Origin: Basidiobolus meristosporus CBS 931.73
Lineage: Eukaryota > Basidiobolomycota > Basidiobolomycetes > Basidiobolales > Basidiobolaceae
Direction: 5' to 3'
DNA length: 64,000 bases
Assembly: GCA_002104905.1 (NCBI GenBank)
Contig: MCFE01000381.1
Span: 1-64,000, forward strand
Shown: piece by piece, positions 9,701 to 18,375 of the stretch
Layout of the letters: every line of letters starts with the position of its first letter
Position numbering within the stretch: position 1 is the stretch's first letter
The notes under the pieces: model-generated
Told to the model about the DNA's origin: nothing
Seen by the model: the letters and a program-made list of their open reading frames with translations, nothing else
Database searches by the model: none
Translations under genes and position numbers: made by a program

Positions 9701-11126
9701 CACTGTACCCCTAAGAGAAATGCCTCGGCGAATAATCCATCAACCTAGCACACAGAGCCTTGGAGTCCTTACCGTTAGGCTTCAGGTGAACCCGGATAAT
9801 GGTGACCAGGAGGAGACCTCTTTTCTTAGGGTCTATGATGACCAGAACTTTGAGGGTCGGTTGACGCTGATGGTTTTGCATGACTCCACCCCGCATTCTA
9901 ACCCCAGAAATATCCCGCCAATTCGTAGAAATCGCCAGCTTCCAAATGGATAAAGGGGAGAAGGCACTAAGCATAGGGAACCTCACTTTCGAAAACGATC
10001 CCTGCATGTACTATGCCGTTGGGACAGCGTATATGAAAGAGAAGGAAAGCGAGCCGCAGAGTGGGCGAATCTTGATTCTCAAGCTAGCCCCAGATACCCG
10101 ACAGCTACTACTCTTGCTGTCGTACGATGTGAATGGGGCGGTATACAACATCAACCAGTTCAATGGTAGGCTGCTGACTGGAATCAACAACCAGGTGAGT
10201 CAAACAGCAGTCCATACTTCGCTCATGAACACTAACCATGCAATTAGGTGAATCTTTACCATTGGAGCAACGAACCAGCAAGCGAGCCCGAGCTTATTCA
10301 GATCTGTAGCCATCGTGTCCACATACTGGCCCTGCACATTGCCACTCGCGGGGATTTCGTGATCGTGGGAGATGTGCTGCGCTCCATAACTTTGCTCGCC
10401 TACAACGCAATGGATGGATTGTTTGAAGTGGCCGCCAACGATTATAGTACCAACTGGATGTCGAGCCAAGAGATCCTAACCGGCGATACGTATATCGGCG
10501 CCGAGACCGCGGGGAATCTTTTCATCGTGAAACGACAAGGCGACTCGGGGGAGGATTCAAACGGGATCCTGCACACGGTTGGGAGACTCCATCTGGGAGA
10601 TGTGGTGAACTGTTTTAGACACGGTAGCTTTCGTATTTCAACCCCGGGATTGAACCGGTCGCTGATGGTTTGATACATTTAGGCTCCCTCGCCGTGGACC
10701 CTTTAGAAAATAGTGGGCAGGTCCCATCCCTTCATGTACTGTACAGTGGATGGAGCAATAGGTTACATACTTTCCATCTCCCAAGAACGCTTCGACTTTC
10801 TCATGAAGGTGCAAGAAAACCTGATCCATGTGATCCGTGGTATCGGAGGCCTGGATTACCTAGAGTAAGGCGTACATACATATCTGCATCCGTTGTGCCA
10901 ACCGACTCACACCCATTCCCTTCACCTCAGGTGGCGCTCTTACTATAAGCAACGAAAGTCCCAAAAGCCGTTTGGCTTCTTGGACGGGGATCTGATCGAA
11001 AGCTATCTCGATCTGAAGCGAGAAAACATGCAGGAGGTAGTGGCCGGGAAGAGGGGTGGCTCCCCGTTAAACATCACGGTGGAGGAGCTTAGCAAGATAG
11101 TGGAGGAGATGGTGAGATTGCATTGA
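6747..11126 (+). CDS. DDB1: DNA damage-binding protein 1 (DDB1), CUL4 adaptor
   Basis: DDB1 is the three-beta-propeller adaptor of CUL4-RBX1 ubiquitin ligases and part of the UV-damage sensor. The model has 17 exons and 16 introns of 52-77 nt. Exon starts: 6747, 6910, 7079, 7461, 7892, 8077, 8329, 8528, 8738, 8983, 9206, 9326, 9585, 9908, 10248, 10683, 10931. It codes about 1,145 residues (human DDB1 has 1,140). Diagnostic segments: N-terminal [75 protein letters not shown], and the C-terminal [14 protein letters not shown]. All junction phases agree except inside exon 16. There the frame changes by one base near 10,721-10,735, between a PLENSGQ segment and a [11 protein letters not shown] segment that both align with DDB1. 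An alternative 39-nt intron (10,668-10,706) would also repair the frame. Confidence 0.95.
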
Positions 11127-11451
11127 TCAGTCGCTTGGGACAGAAACGTTTCCCGCCTTGCTCTCATACATACGTAGTGAACCTTTATATTTAAATAGAT
11201 CATTTATTGTTGTATATGTTGGAGTGGACGGCCCATTTCTTCGTGGATCTCCCATGCACGCAATAAACGATGTTGTAAATCCAAAAATGGGTTAGTCAAG
11301 CTCAAGCTCACCCTCCCAAGTAAACTGTCACATTACCTTTTGTCGTCGGTGGCTGGGTGGAACAAATGGTGGATGCTTATATACAGTGGTGCCGCTTCTC
11401 AATGCTGATTGGTGAGCTATTTAACAAGTGTAAATTACATGCCGCGACACC
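11127..11451. other. Convergent intergenic region
   Basis: Shared 3' flank of DDB1 (+) and the first cyclin (-). AATAAA at about 11,262 on the plus strand is a plausible polyadenylation signal for DDB1. Nothing else seen. Confidence 0.4.
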
Positions 11452-12302
11452 TCAGTAGTCCGGGGTCTTTGGGCCACTGTCGTTGCTATTGACACTGGTG
11501 GCATACCGACGGCTGAAGGGGGTAAACGTGTCCGTGGGCTCTGAGCAGCGCTGTTTCCCTCGGAACGGTGCCATCCTCATCAGGTCAGGTAGTCGACTTG
11601 ACTTTCCCAGTGCTGCGTCTATACCAGCGGTTGCCTTGGAGTACAGGAACCTCTTTGGTACCGCGTGACTGTACTTTCCCCATGTCGCTGTCACCTTCAC
11701 GTCGATCAACTCCACAAAGTTCACCCACTGCTCCTTGGTGACATTCAAGTTGAAGCTCAGCAGGTACAGCAGCTCGAACTCCATGAGGCCGATGTCGTGG
11801 AGCGTGAACTGGCCGCCGCTCATCTTGGCCCAGGATTGGTTGTGGTATGGGTTGTCGTAGAGGTACTTGTTGGAGACGATCAACGCAGCTAGGAAGAGTC
11901 GAAACCCTGCACCGTTAGTCCCCTTGCATTCCGGGTGGCGTCGCTTCAGACGAACCAGGTAGAGCAATGCGCAGAGGATGTTGTTGGTGGGGACTTTGGA
12001 GTAATGGATCAAGCTGGAGACGAACTCACGGAGCGACGCGGTGGGTGCCGTCGCACGGGCATCGCATTTAAACAGCGTGTTGACTATAATGACTGACAAA
12101 TCTTGGTCGGGTTAGCCAGGGTGGTCATCCTGGGGCAGGAGGGGTAAAGGTGAAGGACCGCGTTACCTATGAGATACTGCTTCAGCTCATTGGACAGGTC
12201 GTGGTAGAGTCCGTATGGCGCGGGAAACTTCCCGGGGAGTTGAGGAAATTGGAACGGGTTTTGGTCTAGCGCCGGTTGGTATATGTAGGGCTCGGATATC
12301 AT
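11452..12302 (-). CDS. PHO80/PCL-type cyclin, copy 1
   Basis: A 258-aa protein in two exons (12302-12167 and 12092-11452; 74-nt intron, phase 1). The cyclin box of the PHO80/PCL family (PF08613) is clear. It includes SSLIHYSKVPTNNILCALLY followed by LVRL, then a GFRLFLAALIVSNKYLYDN helix, a SWAKMSG turn and MEFELLYLLSFNLNV, followed by TKEQWVNFVELID. Such cyclins activate PHO85-class kinases in nutrient, cell-cycle and polarity signalling. The short N-terminal exon (PALDQNPFQFPQLP) is proline-rich. The C-terminal tail is rich in Ser/Thr-Pro (SGPKTPDY), which could be phosphorylated. The second exon also begins at a possible internal frame, but the spliced start has a TATA box 43 nt upstream. 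The adjacent gene at 12641 is a paralogue. Confidence 0.88.
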
Positions 12303-12345
12303 GAAAGTACGTTGGAATCAAGAGCGGGACCTGGTTGGCGTTGGA

Positions 12346-12354
12346 GTATTTATA
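12346..12354 (-). promoter_or_regulatory. TATA box of cyclin copy 1
   Basis: TATAAATAC on the minus strand, about 43 nt upstream of the start codon at 12302. Confidence 0.7.
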
Positions 12355-12547
12355 CCAATGTTCGTGACCAACCACTTGTTTACGTGCCTTCCTAATTAGG
12401 AAGATCGTTTGTTTATCCAACCGCAACGGTCGACGCGTTGGTCATGCTCGGGATTTGAGGAGGTAATCCAATCAGAGCAAGGGTGGAGAATTAGGAGGCA
12501 TTTATTAGGGATAATTAACAGGATGGTTGTGAGGGATGATTATGAGA

Positions 12548-12587
12548 GATGAGGGATGAGGGATGAGGGATGAGGGATGAGGGATGA
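12548..12587. repeat. GATGAGG minisatellite
   Basis: Five tandem copies of GATGAGG plus a partial sixth, between the two cyclin genes. Confidence 0.9.
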
Positions 12588-12640
12588 TTACTATTATCTA
12601 TGTATGTACAGAACAGAAAGCATTGTTCTACATGAATTAT

Positions 12641-13462
12641 CTACAGATTGGGTGTTCTAGGACTACTGTCGTAGCTGGAGAAACTTTCAGCTGGTGACAC
12701 AGATCTTCTACGCTCTCGCATGTGGTGGTTTACTCGAGCTGTCATGCAAGCCGGCAGACGACCCCGTGCGCCAAGGGGATCATCTGCGCCGGAGGTGGCC
12801 TTGGTGTATAGGACCCTGTCTGGGACAACATCTCCAGTTCGTCTCCAGCTCTCCGTAACACGCCTATCGATCAACTGAACGAAATTGACCCACTGGTCTT
12901 TAGTGACATGAAGACGAAAATTAAGAAAGTAGAGTAACTCGAATTCCATAAGGTTGATCTCTCTTACTGTGAACAAACCGTCGGTGATTGGGACCCAACT
13001 AGAGTTAAGGTACGCATTGTCGTAGAGGAACTTGTTCCCCACAATCAAGGCGGCCAGGAACAGTCGATTCCCAGAGCCCGATACCCCCTTACATGCTGGG
13101 TGTCGCTGCTTCAGCCGAACAAGGTACAGCAACGCGCAGAGTATGTTGTTGATGGGAATCTGGGATTTCATGGTGATCCGAGCGATGAATTCCCGCAGGG
13201 GGATCCCCTTGTAGGTGGTGTCTTTCTCGCATTCGAATAGGGTGTCAAGTATATCCGCCGTCACCTCTGCTCAACAATAGGTGTTAGTATCCGCTGACCT
13301 GAGGTTCGCTGTGAGTTAATTACCGATGAGGTGTTTCCGAAGTTGGTCGCCACGAACATAAGTGTCGGGTGGGGTGAATCTCGGTTTCTGACAGCCTCCA
13401 AGATGCTCATTCTTAATATGGTGATCCGCCCAGCTGTAGGTGGATGTAGTGTTCACTAGCAT
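12641..13462 (-). CDS. PHO80/PCL-type cyclin, copy 2
   Basis: A 254-aa paralogue of the cyclin at 11452, with the same two-exon layout (13462-13324, 13266-12641). Its 57-nt intron is in the same phase and at the same protein position (after a KHLI/QYLI segment), with a perfect ATACTAAC branch point. The cyclin box shows PINNILCALLYLVRL, LFLAALIVGNKFLYDNAY, MEFELLYFLNFRLHV and TKDQWVNFVQLID. The tail ends SPAESFSSYDSSPRTPNL, again Ser/Thr-Pro rich. Shared intron position and similar lengths indicate tandem duplication. The start (MLVNTTSTYSW) is the first ATG in frame and lies about 50 nt downstream of a TATA box. Partner kinase and pathway cannot be read from sequence. Confidence 0.88.
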
Positions 13463-13512
13463 GCTGATTAATGATTCCTTAAAATTGCGTGCCACCCACC
13501 CGGTGATCCACG

Positions 13513-13521
13513 GTATTTATA
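13513..13521 (-). promoter_or_regulatory. TATA box of cyclin copy 2
   Basis: TATAAATAC on the minus strand, about 50 nt upstream of the start at 13462. Confidence 0.7.
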
Positions 13522-13865
13522 CTTCCGGGATTGACCGCGTCGCGTTGAAATCGCGACTCCTCGGCAAACTGGAGAACCCACCCGCGATTTGGCCCGATCC
13601 CAGATCGTTCCACCGAAGAGGGCTCGGTTGGATGGATTCGGATCCAGCTTCGGATTCGGCAGTTGTTGATCCAAGGAAAGGGTTCTCTTACGTACAACGG
13701 AAAGCTCCGTTAGTGTTCGAGTCGGCATTGATTGCGTTGTTCCTGTGTCAGGGATCCTTCTCGACGCGCCAAGAAAATAGAGGGTTCTGGTCCAATGACG
13801 AGAACACTGTACTTTTGGCAGTTCACGATCCAACTAGAAAACAGTACAGGAGAGGAAGTCAAGGA
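13522..13865. promoter_or_regulatory. Region between opposed TATA boxes
   Basis: About 345 nt between the minus-strand TATA box of cyclin copy 2 and a plus-strand TATAAATAC at 13,866. It looks like a shared divergent regulatory region. The 146-aa plus open frame covering it is its promoter-side shadow, with no support. Confidence 0.4.
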
Positions 13866-13874
13866 TATAAATAC
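13866..13874 (+). promoter_or_regulatory. TATA box for a plus-strand transcript
   Basis: TATAAATAC, the same 9-mer as in the cyclin promoters, here on the plus strand. ATG codons follow at 13,886 and 14,007. Confidence 0.55.
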
Positions 13875-13885
13875 GAGTGAATAGG

Positions 13886-14486
13886 ATGGCCAGACGTTGT
13901 TGTTTAAATGAAATAAGGTTGGAGAGCGAGGTTACTGTTCAGAACCAGGGATCCCAGGGATTGTTATCCCAGCTGGGGTTGGTTTATTTAAATCGGTTGC
14001 TGGGAAATGTTCCGATATTCGCCAACTGATTTTATGGAATTGGCCACCTCCAAGAATGCTGGTAAAGGGTGGAAGTCGGAGGCGGAATGGAGGAAGTTCG
14101 ACCTCGCCTTCCTGGAAATAAATATTGCTTATGTAGATAAAGTATCCAGTTCCGGCATAGGGTCGGAAGCTGACCTCGACTTGACAGAGGCCAGTTTGGA
14201 AGCAACGGGGTATGCTGGCAATACTAGTGAGGAGGAGTTCGAATGGATCGACGGGTCAACTTCCGGGAAAGCTACAGACTCAGCCGACAAGCCAAAGCAA
14301 GAGACGCCTCCGGAAAGAATCTCCGCTTGGCAAAAGTTTGCTGAGGACCAAACAACAGCCCATCCTGAACCTAGGCCCCAAGTCGGCGGTTGGGGTTCTC
14401 CCCCGAAGGAGTCCATCCCGTGGAACAGCAAGTGCCAAGTTTTCCCAGCCAAGAGGGGGAAATGGCCCTCAGCAGATAGGCATTGA
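13886..14486 (+). CDS. Hypothetical protein, possible decayed third cyclin-like gene
   Basis: Two frames follow the TATA box at 13,866. The first (ATG 13,886) reads about 47 codons and contains GLVYLNRLL, which resembles the 'LVYLNRL' helix typical of PCL cyclins. The second (ATG 14,007 to 14,486, 159 aa) continues one base out of frame with KGWK and WRKFDLAFLEINIAYV. This matches the spacing of MEFELLYLLSFNLNV in the two neighbouring cyclins. Its tail is acidic and then Pro/Trp-rich without a known domain. The simplest safe reading is a hypothetical 159-aa ORF. The more interesting one is a highly diverged or frameshifted third cyclin paralogue. No intron fits between the two frames. Evidence is weak and partly pattern matching. 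Confidence 0.35.
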
Positions 14487-14901
14487 TGCTAGCAATCAGA
14501 AGTGTACATTTCGTAAATAAACGAGGTATTGAGCCGGATATGATGAACCAGATAGATTTGCTATACAGCTATTCGGCAAGTCTGTTGGTTTCCAAGGCCA
14601 TGACGTGTCACGACGGGTCATGGGGACAAGACACGCGATGGCCGATAACGTCATAGGGGGATCGGGAAATAGAGGAAATTCTCGAATCTCGAGGAATATC
14701 ACGCGGAAAGGAGGAATGGTGGCCGACATCCAGATTGAAGGTCAGGAAAATTGCTTCTTTGTGTTCTAGGATTTGAAGTTTCTTGGGTCGAGTTTTCCAT
14801 AACCGAAGATTCTTGACTCGAACTTAACTTACCCTTTCAGGTACCAGAGGCTAGTGTAGACGCTGAGACCAGCTCCTTTTGAGTACCCCTCGTTATTCAT
14901 A
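14487..14901. other. Intergenic region upstream of UPF0662 gene
   Basis: No ORF, repeat or RNA gene I can support. A short minus-strand frame at 14,496-14,729 has no start context or motif. Confidence 0.35.
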
Positions 14902-14945
14902 TTTCCTTTCCTTTCCTTTCTTCCTTGCTTTCCACCCCCTCCCCC
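14902..14945 (+). promoter_or_regulatory. Pyrimidine-rich leader before UPF0662 start
   Basis: A C/T tract (CTTTC repeats, then CCCCCTCCCCC) ends immediately before the ATG at 14947. CT-rich tracts near the transcription start are common in highly expressed fungal genes. Confidence 0.45.
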
Positions 14946-14946
14946 G

Positions 14947-16538
14947 ATGAGTGAGCAGACCATCGTGTCTCCAGAGGAGCAGCCCATTCTTGAATCTCTA
15001 GTGGCCATTCGTAACCGTCTTGGTGTGCTAAAGAAGGACCGTAACAATTACTACAAGGCCGCAGATGTGGTCGTTGTTTACGAGAAGGTAAAAAAGCAGG
15101 TTGACCAGTTGCTCTCCGTTCGCCAAAAGGAGGAGCACGACTACGATGAATATCACAATCGAGTGGACACCGTCCTAGATGACGTGTTCCAGCTACTTTC
15201 CTTGTTCTGGATGGCACTCGGGAAAAACAGAGAGCTTCCAGCCACCTATGTCCAGTTGGTCACCATGAAGGTAAGCCTGAAACGTAGCTGTGGCCACTTT
15301 GCACCTCCCCTAAACTCGTCCGGGTCGGTTTTTAGCAATGTCTGAGTAACATGGAGTTGTTCGGAGTTTACTCCCAAGGTATGTTGTCAGTTGGTTGAGC
15401 GAGCAATCCCCCTCCCTCCGCTCACACAGGCTTCGCTCGTTAGAGGATATCACCGCCTTCTCCGACCGTCTTCAAGATATAGAGGGAATCATCAAACAGG
15501 ATAAGGTCCTTGATACCGAGAGCCCCCACCAGCAACATGGGCTGAACCTGCTTGTTTCCAAAAAGCTTGGCCAATGTCGTAAGTGCCGAGTACCGATTGC
15601 CAGAACCCACATAGTCTCACCAACACTGACGTCACCTACCCTTCTCCTTAGAAAACCTTTTGAACAGCCTTCAGGGCTCGTTAGAGAACATGGACAACGA
15701 GCTTGTCCCAACCCACAAATATCTGCTAGACCTCAGCCGGGAGCTGGCCATCATTTCCGCACGAGGCAACTACGACCTCAACCGGGTTCGTGAGATTCAA
15801 GACGAACTTCGAGAGATTGACGGCTCACGCGAGGAGGGGAAATTCGTCGGTAAGAGTGGCGCGGTTCTTACCGGTCAAGCACAAGTTGTTGGTTTGCTTG
15901 AGCGGTGTTACGATATGATTCACGACATCCAGGCCTCGAACGAGATTGTGGCGGAATCCTTGAAGCCTATCCACGAGAGGCTGGAGGATATCAAGATCCA
16001 GCTGCAGAAGTTGGTACTGACACATCGATGGACCCTACGCGAGACCGACCTTTGGGCATACCAGATCCAGCTGAACGAGATCGACGCCCTCAGACAAGAC
16101 GGTTACTTCTACGACGAAGAAAAGAATATCCCCGAGGGCCAGGCGGTGCTGAATTTCTTGCTGCAAAAATGCTACCGCCTTGTCTACCATCTGCTCTCTT
16201 CCAGCGAGCCGATTGCCGAGCCCCTTATGCCCATCCATAACCAGCTGATTACGCTACGAACCTGCCTTCTCGAGGTGAAAAAATGGGGTGGGCCTTTCAC
16301 AGGTAGGCTGGCTTCGCCGATGGCACATGTACGAACCTAACGGCTAATCTCACTTGCTTCCCTAGCCCGCGAACTCTACCCGTACCAGCTCAAGCTTGCC
16401 AGCATTGACAACCTCCGCATCGATGGGAAGTTCCTCGACGAAGACCGGAATGTCCCCGAAGGCCAAGCCATCGTGATGTCCCTTCTTAACGAGTGCTACG
16501 ATATCGTATACGAATTGAAGGCCTGTATCGACGACTGA
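14947..16538 (+). CDS. UPF0662 / DUF2408 family protein
   Basis: A 441-aa protein in five exons (14947-15270, 15336-15378, 15444-15578, 15652-16302, 16366-16538), with introns of 65, 65, 73 and 63 nt in consistent phase. The family (e.g. S. pombe UPF0662 proteins) is fungal, cytoplasmic/nuclear and of unknown biochemical function. The protein is mostly helical and shows an internal repeat: 'NRVREIQDELREIDGSREEG', 'YQIQLNEIDALRQDGYFYDE' and YQLKLASIDNLRIDGKFLDE. Each repeat is followed by a (V/I)PEGQA or TGQAQV segment and a helix with C-Y-(D/R) (ERCYDMIHD, QKCYRLVYH, NECYDIVYE). Exon 3 uses the acceptor at 15443, which restores YSQEDITAFSDRL. Length and repeat number fit the family. I see no membrane segment. 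Confidence 0.92.
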
Positions 16539-16625
16539 ACCAACTTCTACACATGACATTCACTCCTACGCTTGCGCTCCCGCTCGCACTCACTACTCTC
16601 ATCCACATCCATTCAGTCCCTCTCC

Positions 16626-16669
16626 CACACAACACACACACACACACACACACACGCGCGCGCGCGCGA
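16626..16669. repeat. (CA)n(CG)n microsatellite
   Basis: A run of CA dinucleotides passing directly into CG dinucleotides in the 3' flank of the UPF0662 gene. Alternating purine-pyrimidine of this kind can adopt Z-DNA. Confidence 0.9.
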
Positions 16670-16857
16670 ACCCACTGGTTGTTCCAGATTATTTGCTATT
16701 TATTTAAGATTACTTGTTGAGCCAGTCCTGAATAGAGGGATGGGGGAGGGAAAATAAAGGGTGAGGTTGGACACAACTTCTACGAACCTTCACAATCACT
16801 CATATGATCGTGCGTTTACATTATGTACATCGTTGGGGGAGGGGGAGGAGCCAGATG

Positions 16858-17557
16858 TCAAAGAATGCAGCAACATACACCCCTCTCCCTTGGAAGGGCT
16901 GCTTTCTCCCGGAAGGTCGGTGCATGGGTCAGGGCCCCGGCGAAATCCTGTTTCGGTGGGACCGTAAGTGATGTGGCAAGATTGGGGTGGAACAAAGTGC
17001 AGACTACCTTGCCCGTAGGATCCTCGGCGGCCTCCTAAATTCGAACGAGTCGTCCAGTTATTGCCTGTGGAGATTCGTTGGGAAATCCTCAATCGCTTAC
17101 CATGGGTGTCTTGGTGCTAGAGTACCATCGCTCAGCGATCTCCAGGTGAGCGTCGGCGTCATCGCCATGGCTCATTTTCAGGCGCTTGTACACGGTAGGA
17201 ATCACCACCTCATCGAAATCCACGGGAGGTTTCGGATCCGGAGGTGGCAGGGATGGAGGATCGCGGGCTTCTCTGGCCAGTCTCGGGTCTGGCGGGGGCT
17301 TGTGTTCAGCAGGGGACAGGTTTTGCGCGGTGTACTCGAACGATGAGCGGATCTTGTCACGCTTCCTAAAGGGCTCGGGGACTTTGGATTTCAGGTCGAT
17401 CGGTTCAACCCTGGGGCTCTATAGAAAGTGGTGATAAGTGATCTCGATGAAGTGCCCGACACATCCCCAACGCTTTCCAGCTCCCTACCGAATCTCCGAA
17501 TCGGATCTCGAACGCGGATGGCGGGTCTAGTGTCTTGGTTTCCATGACCATCACCAT
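16858..17557 (-). CDS. Proline-rich protein with C-terminal CaaX-like motif
   Basis: Predicted 187 aa in three exons (17557-17489, 17418-17101, 17034-16858). Introns are 70 and 66 nt (donors GTAGGG and GTAAGC, acceptors TATAG and TTTAG), all phase 0. No family recognised. Visible features: a basic segment (KVPEPFRKRDKIRSSFEY), a proline-rich middle (EHKPPPDPRL, PPSLPPPDPKPPVDF), and a segment VVIPTVYKRLKMSHGDDADA. The last residues are Cys-Cys-Cys-Ile-Leu, so the final four (CCIL) fit a CaaX box whose Leu would favour geranylgeranylation. There is no signal peptide or TM helix, so lipid anchoring would be the only membrane link. An alternative 36-nt intron 2 (ending at 17,065) gives a different C-terminus. 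The CaaX reading is inference. Confidence 0.55.
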
Positions 17558-18375
17558 GGCTACGAATACGCTGAGTTAAGGTAACAAGAGGAGTGGGCCT
17601 CCAAGACCCACTCAATATTTATCTTTCAGAAAAGGAGGTTTTTTCTCCAGCAGTTCACCTGCATCTACACGGAATATCCATTCCAAAACCCACAACAGTG
17701 CCTAACGGGCCCTGCTTGCTAAAGCCTATCAGACCGCCGTCCATCATAAGGGGAAGTCCGTCGAACATGTGTGATCGTTCACACCAAACAGCCAATACAT
17801 GGACGTACATATCGATGGTTTCCATGCCAACTCCTGCTCAACGTTCCAACCACCCACCGATCATTGATTCCTACCGGGTGACGGTTAATCGAAGCGGTTT
17901 CCCGCGGCAAACCGGATCCAGTGCCTACCGAGAACTGATTGTGCTAGGGAAAAAAAATGCGATGGTCACCCATCTCACATGAGAGGGCATCCTCGATCAT
18001 ATCAGCTGGCATTTTTCATGAGAATCCCTGGTGTGACGTTGATTTCCGCCTCTCTGTGGGACGGTCCACCCAGGCCCGCCAAATAGCCGCGTGCTCACTG
18101 GAATGTATCGCATCCGAACTCACCAAACCAGAAAATGCTCGAATCGGGTTCATCCATGGAAAGGTCCCAGATTTTATTAGGTTTCAGGAAACTTGCTCCG
18201 AGTGGGCGAATTAGGTTGGACTATTGTACATAAAGCCAGAGAGAAGATGAGCCTCAACAAAATCGTGATGGATGGTGGTGGTGGCGGGAGAGGATTAGAA
18301 TGAATATGGGTGTCACGCTGGGTGATCTGATTTAATGGAATATTGGGGGGGGATCGTGGTGGCTCGGTAAGAAAA
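17558..18375. other. Intergenic region, gene content unresolved
   Basis: About 820 nt between the CaaX gene's start and the nucleoside transporter's stop. Two plus frames (17,593-17,982 and 17,957-18,214) are open but have no recognisable motif and no convincing splice sites. I do not call them. Confidence 0.4.

Noticed and set aside
10624-10682. Reading through as coding, because GGTAGCTTTC translates to Gly-Ser-Phe like the DDB1 'HGSL' motif.
   Set aside because: A 59-nt GT-AG intron at this place gives the same HGSL motif from the next exon with a typical intron length; read-through needs a 39-nt intron instead. Kept as an alternative in the DDB1 entry.
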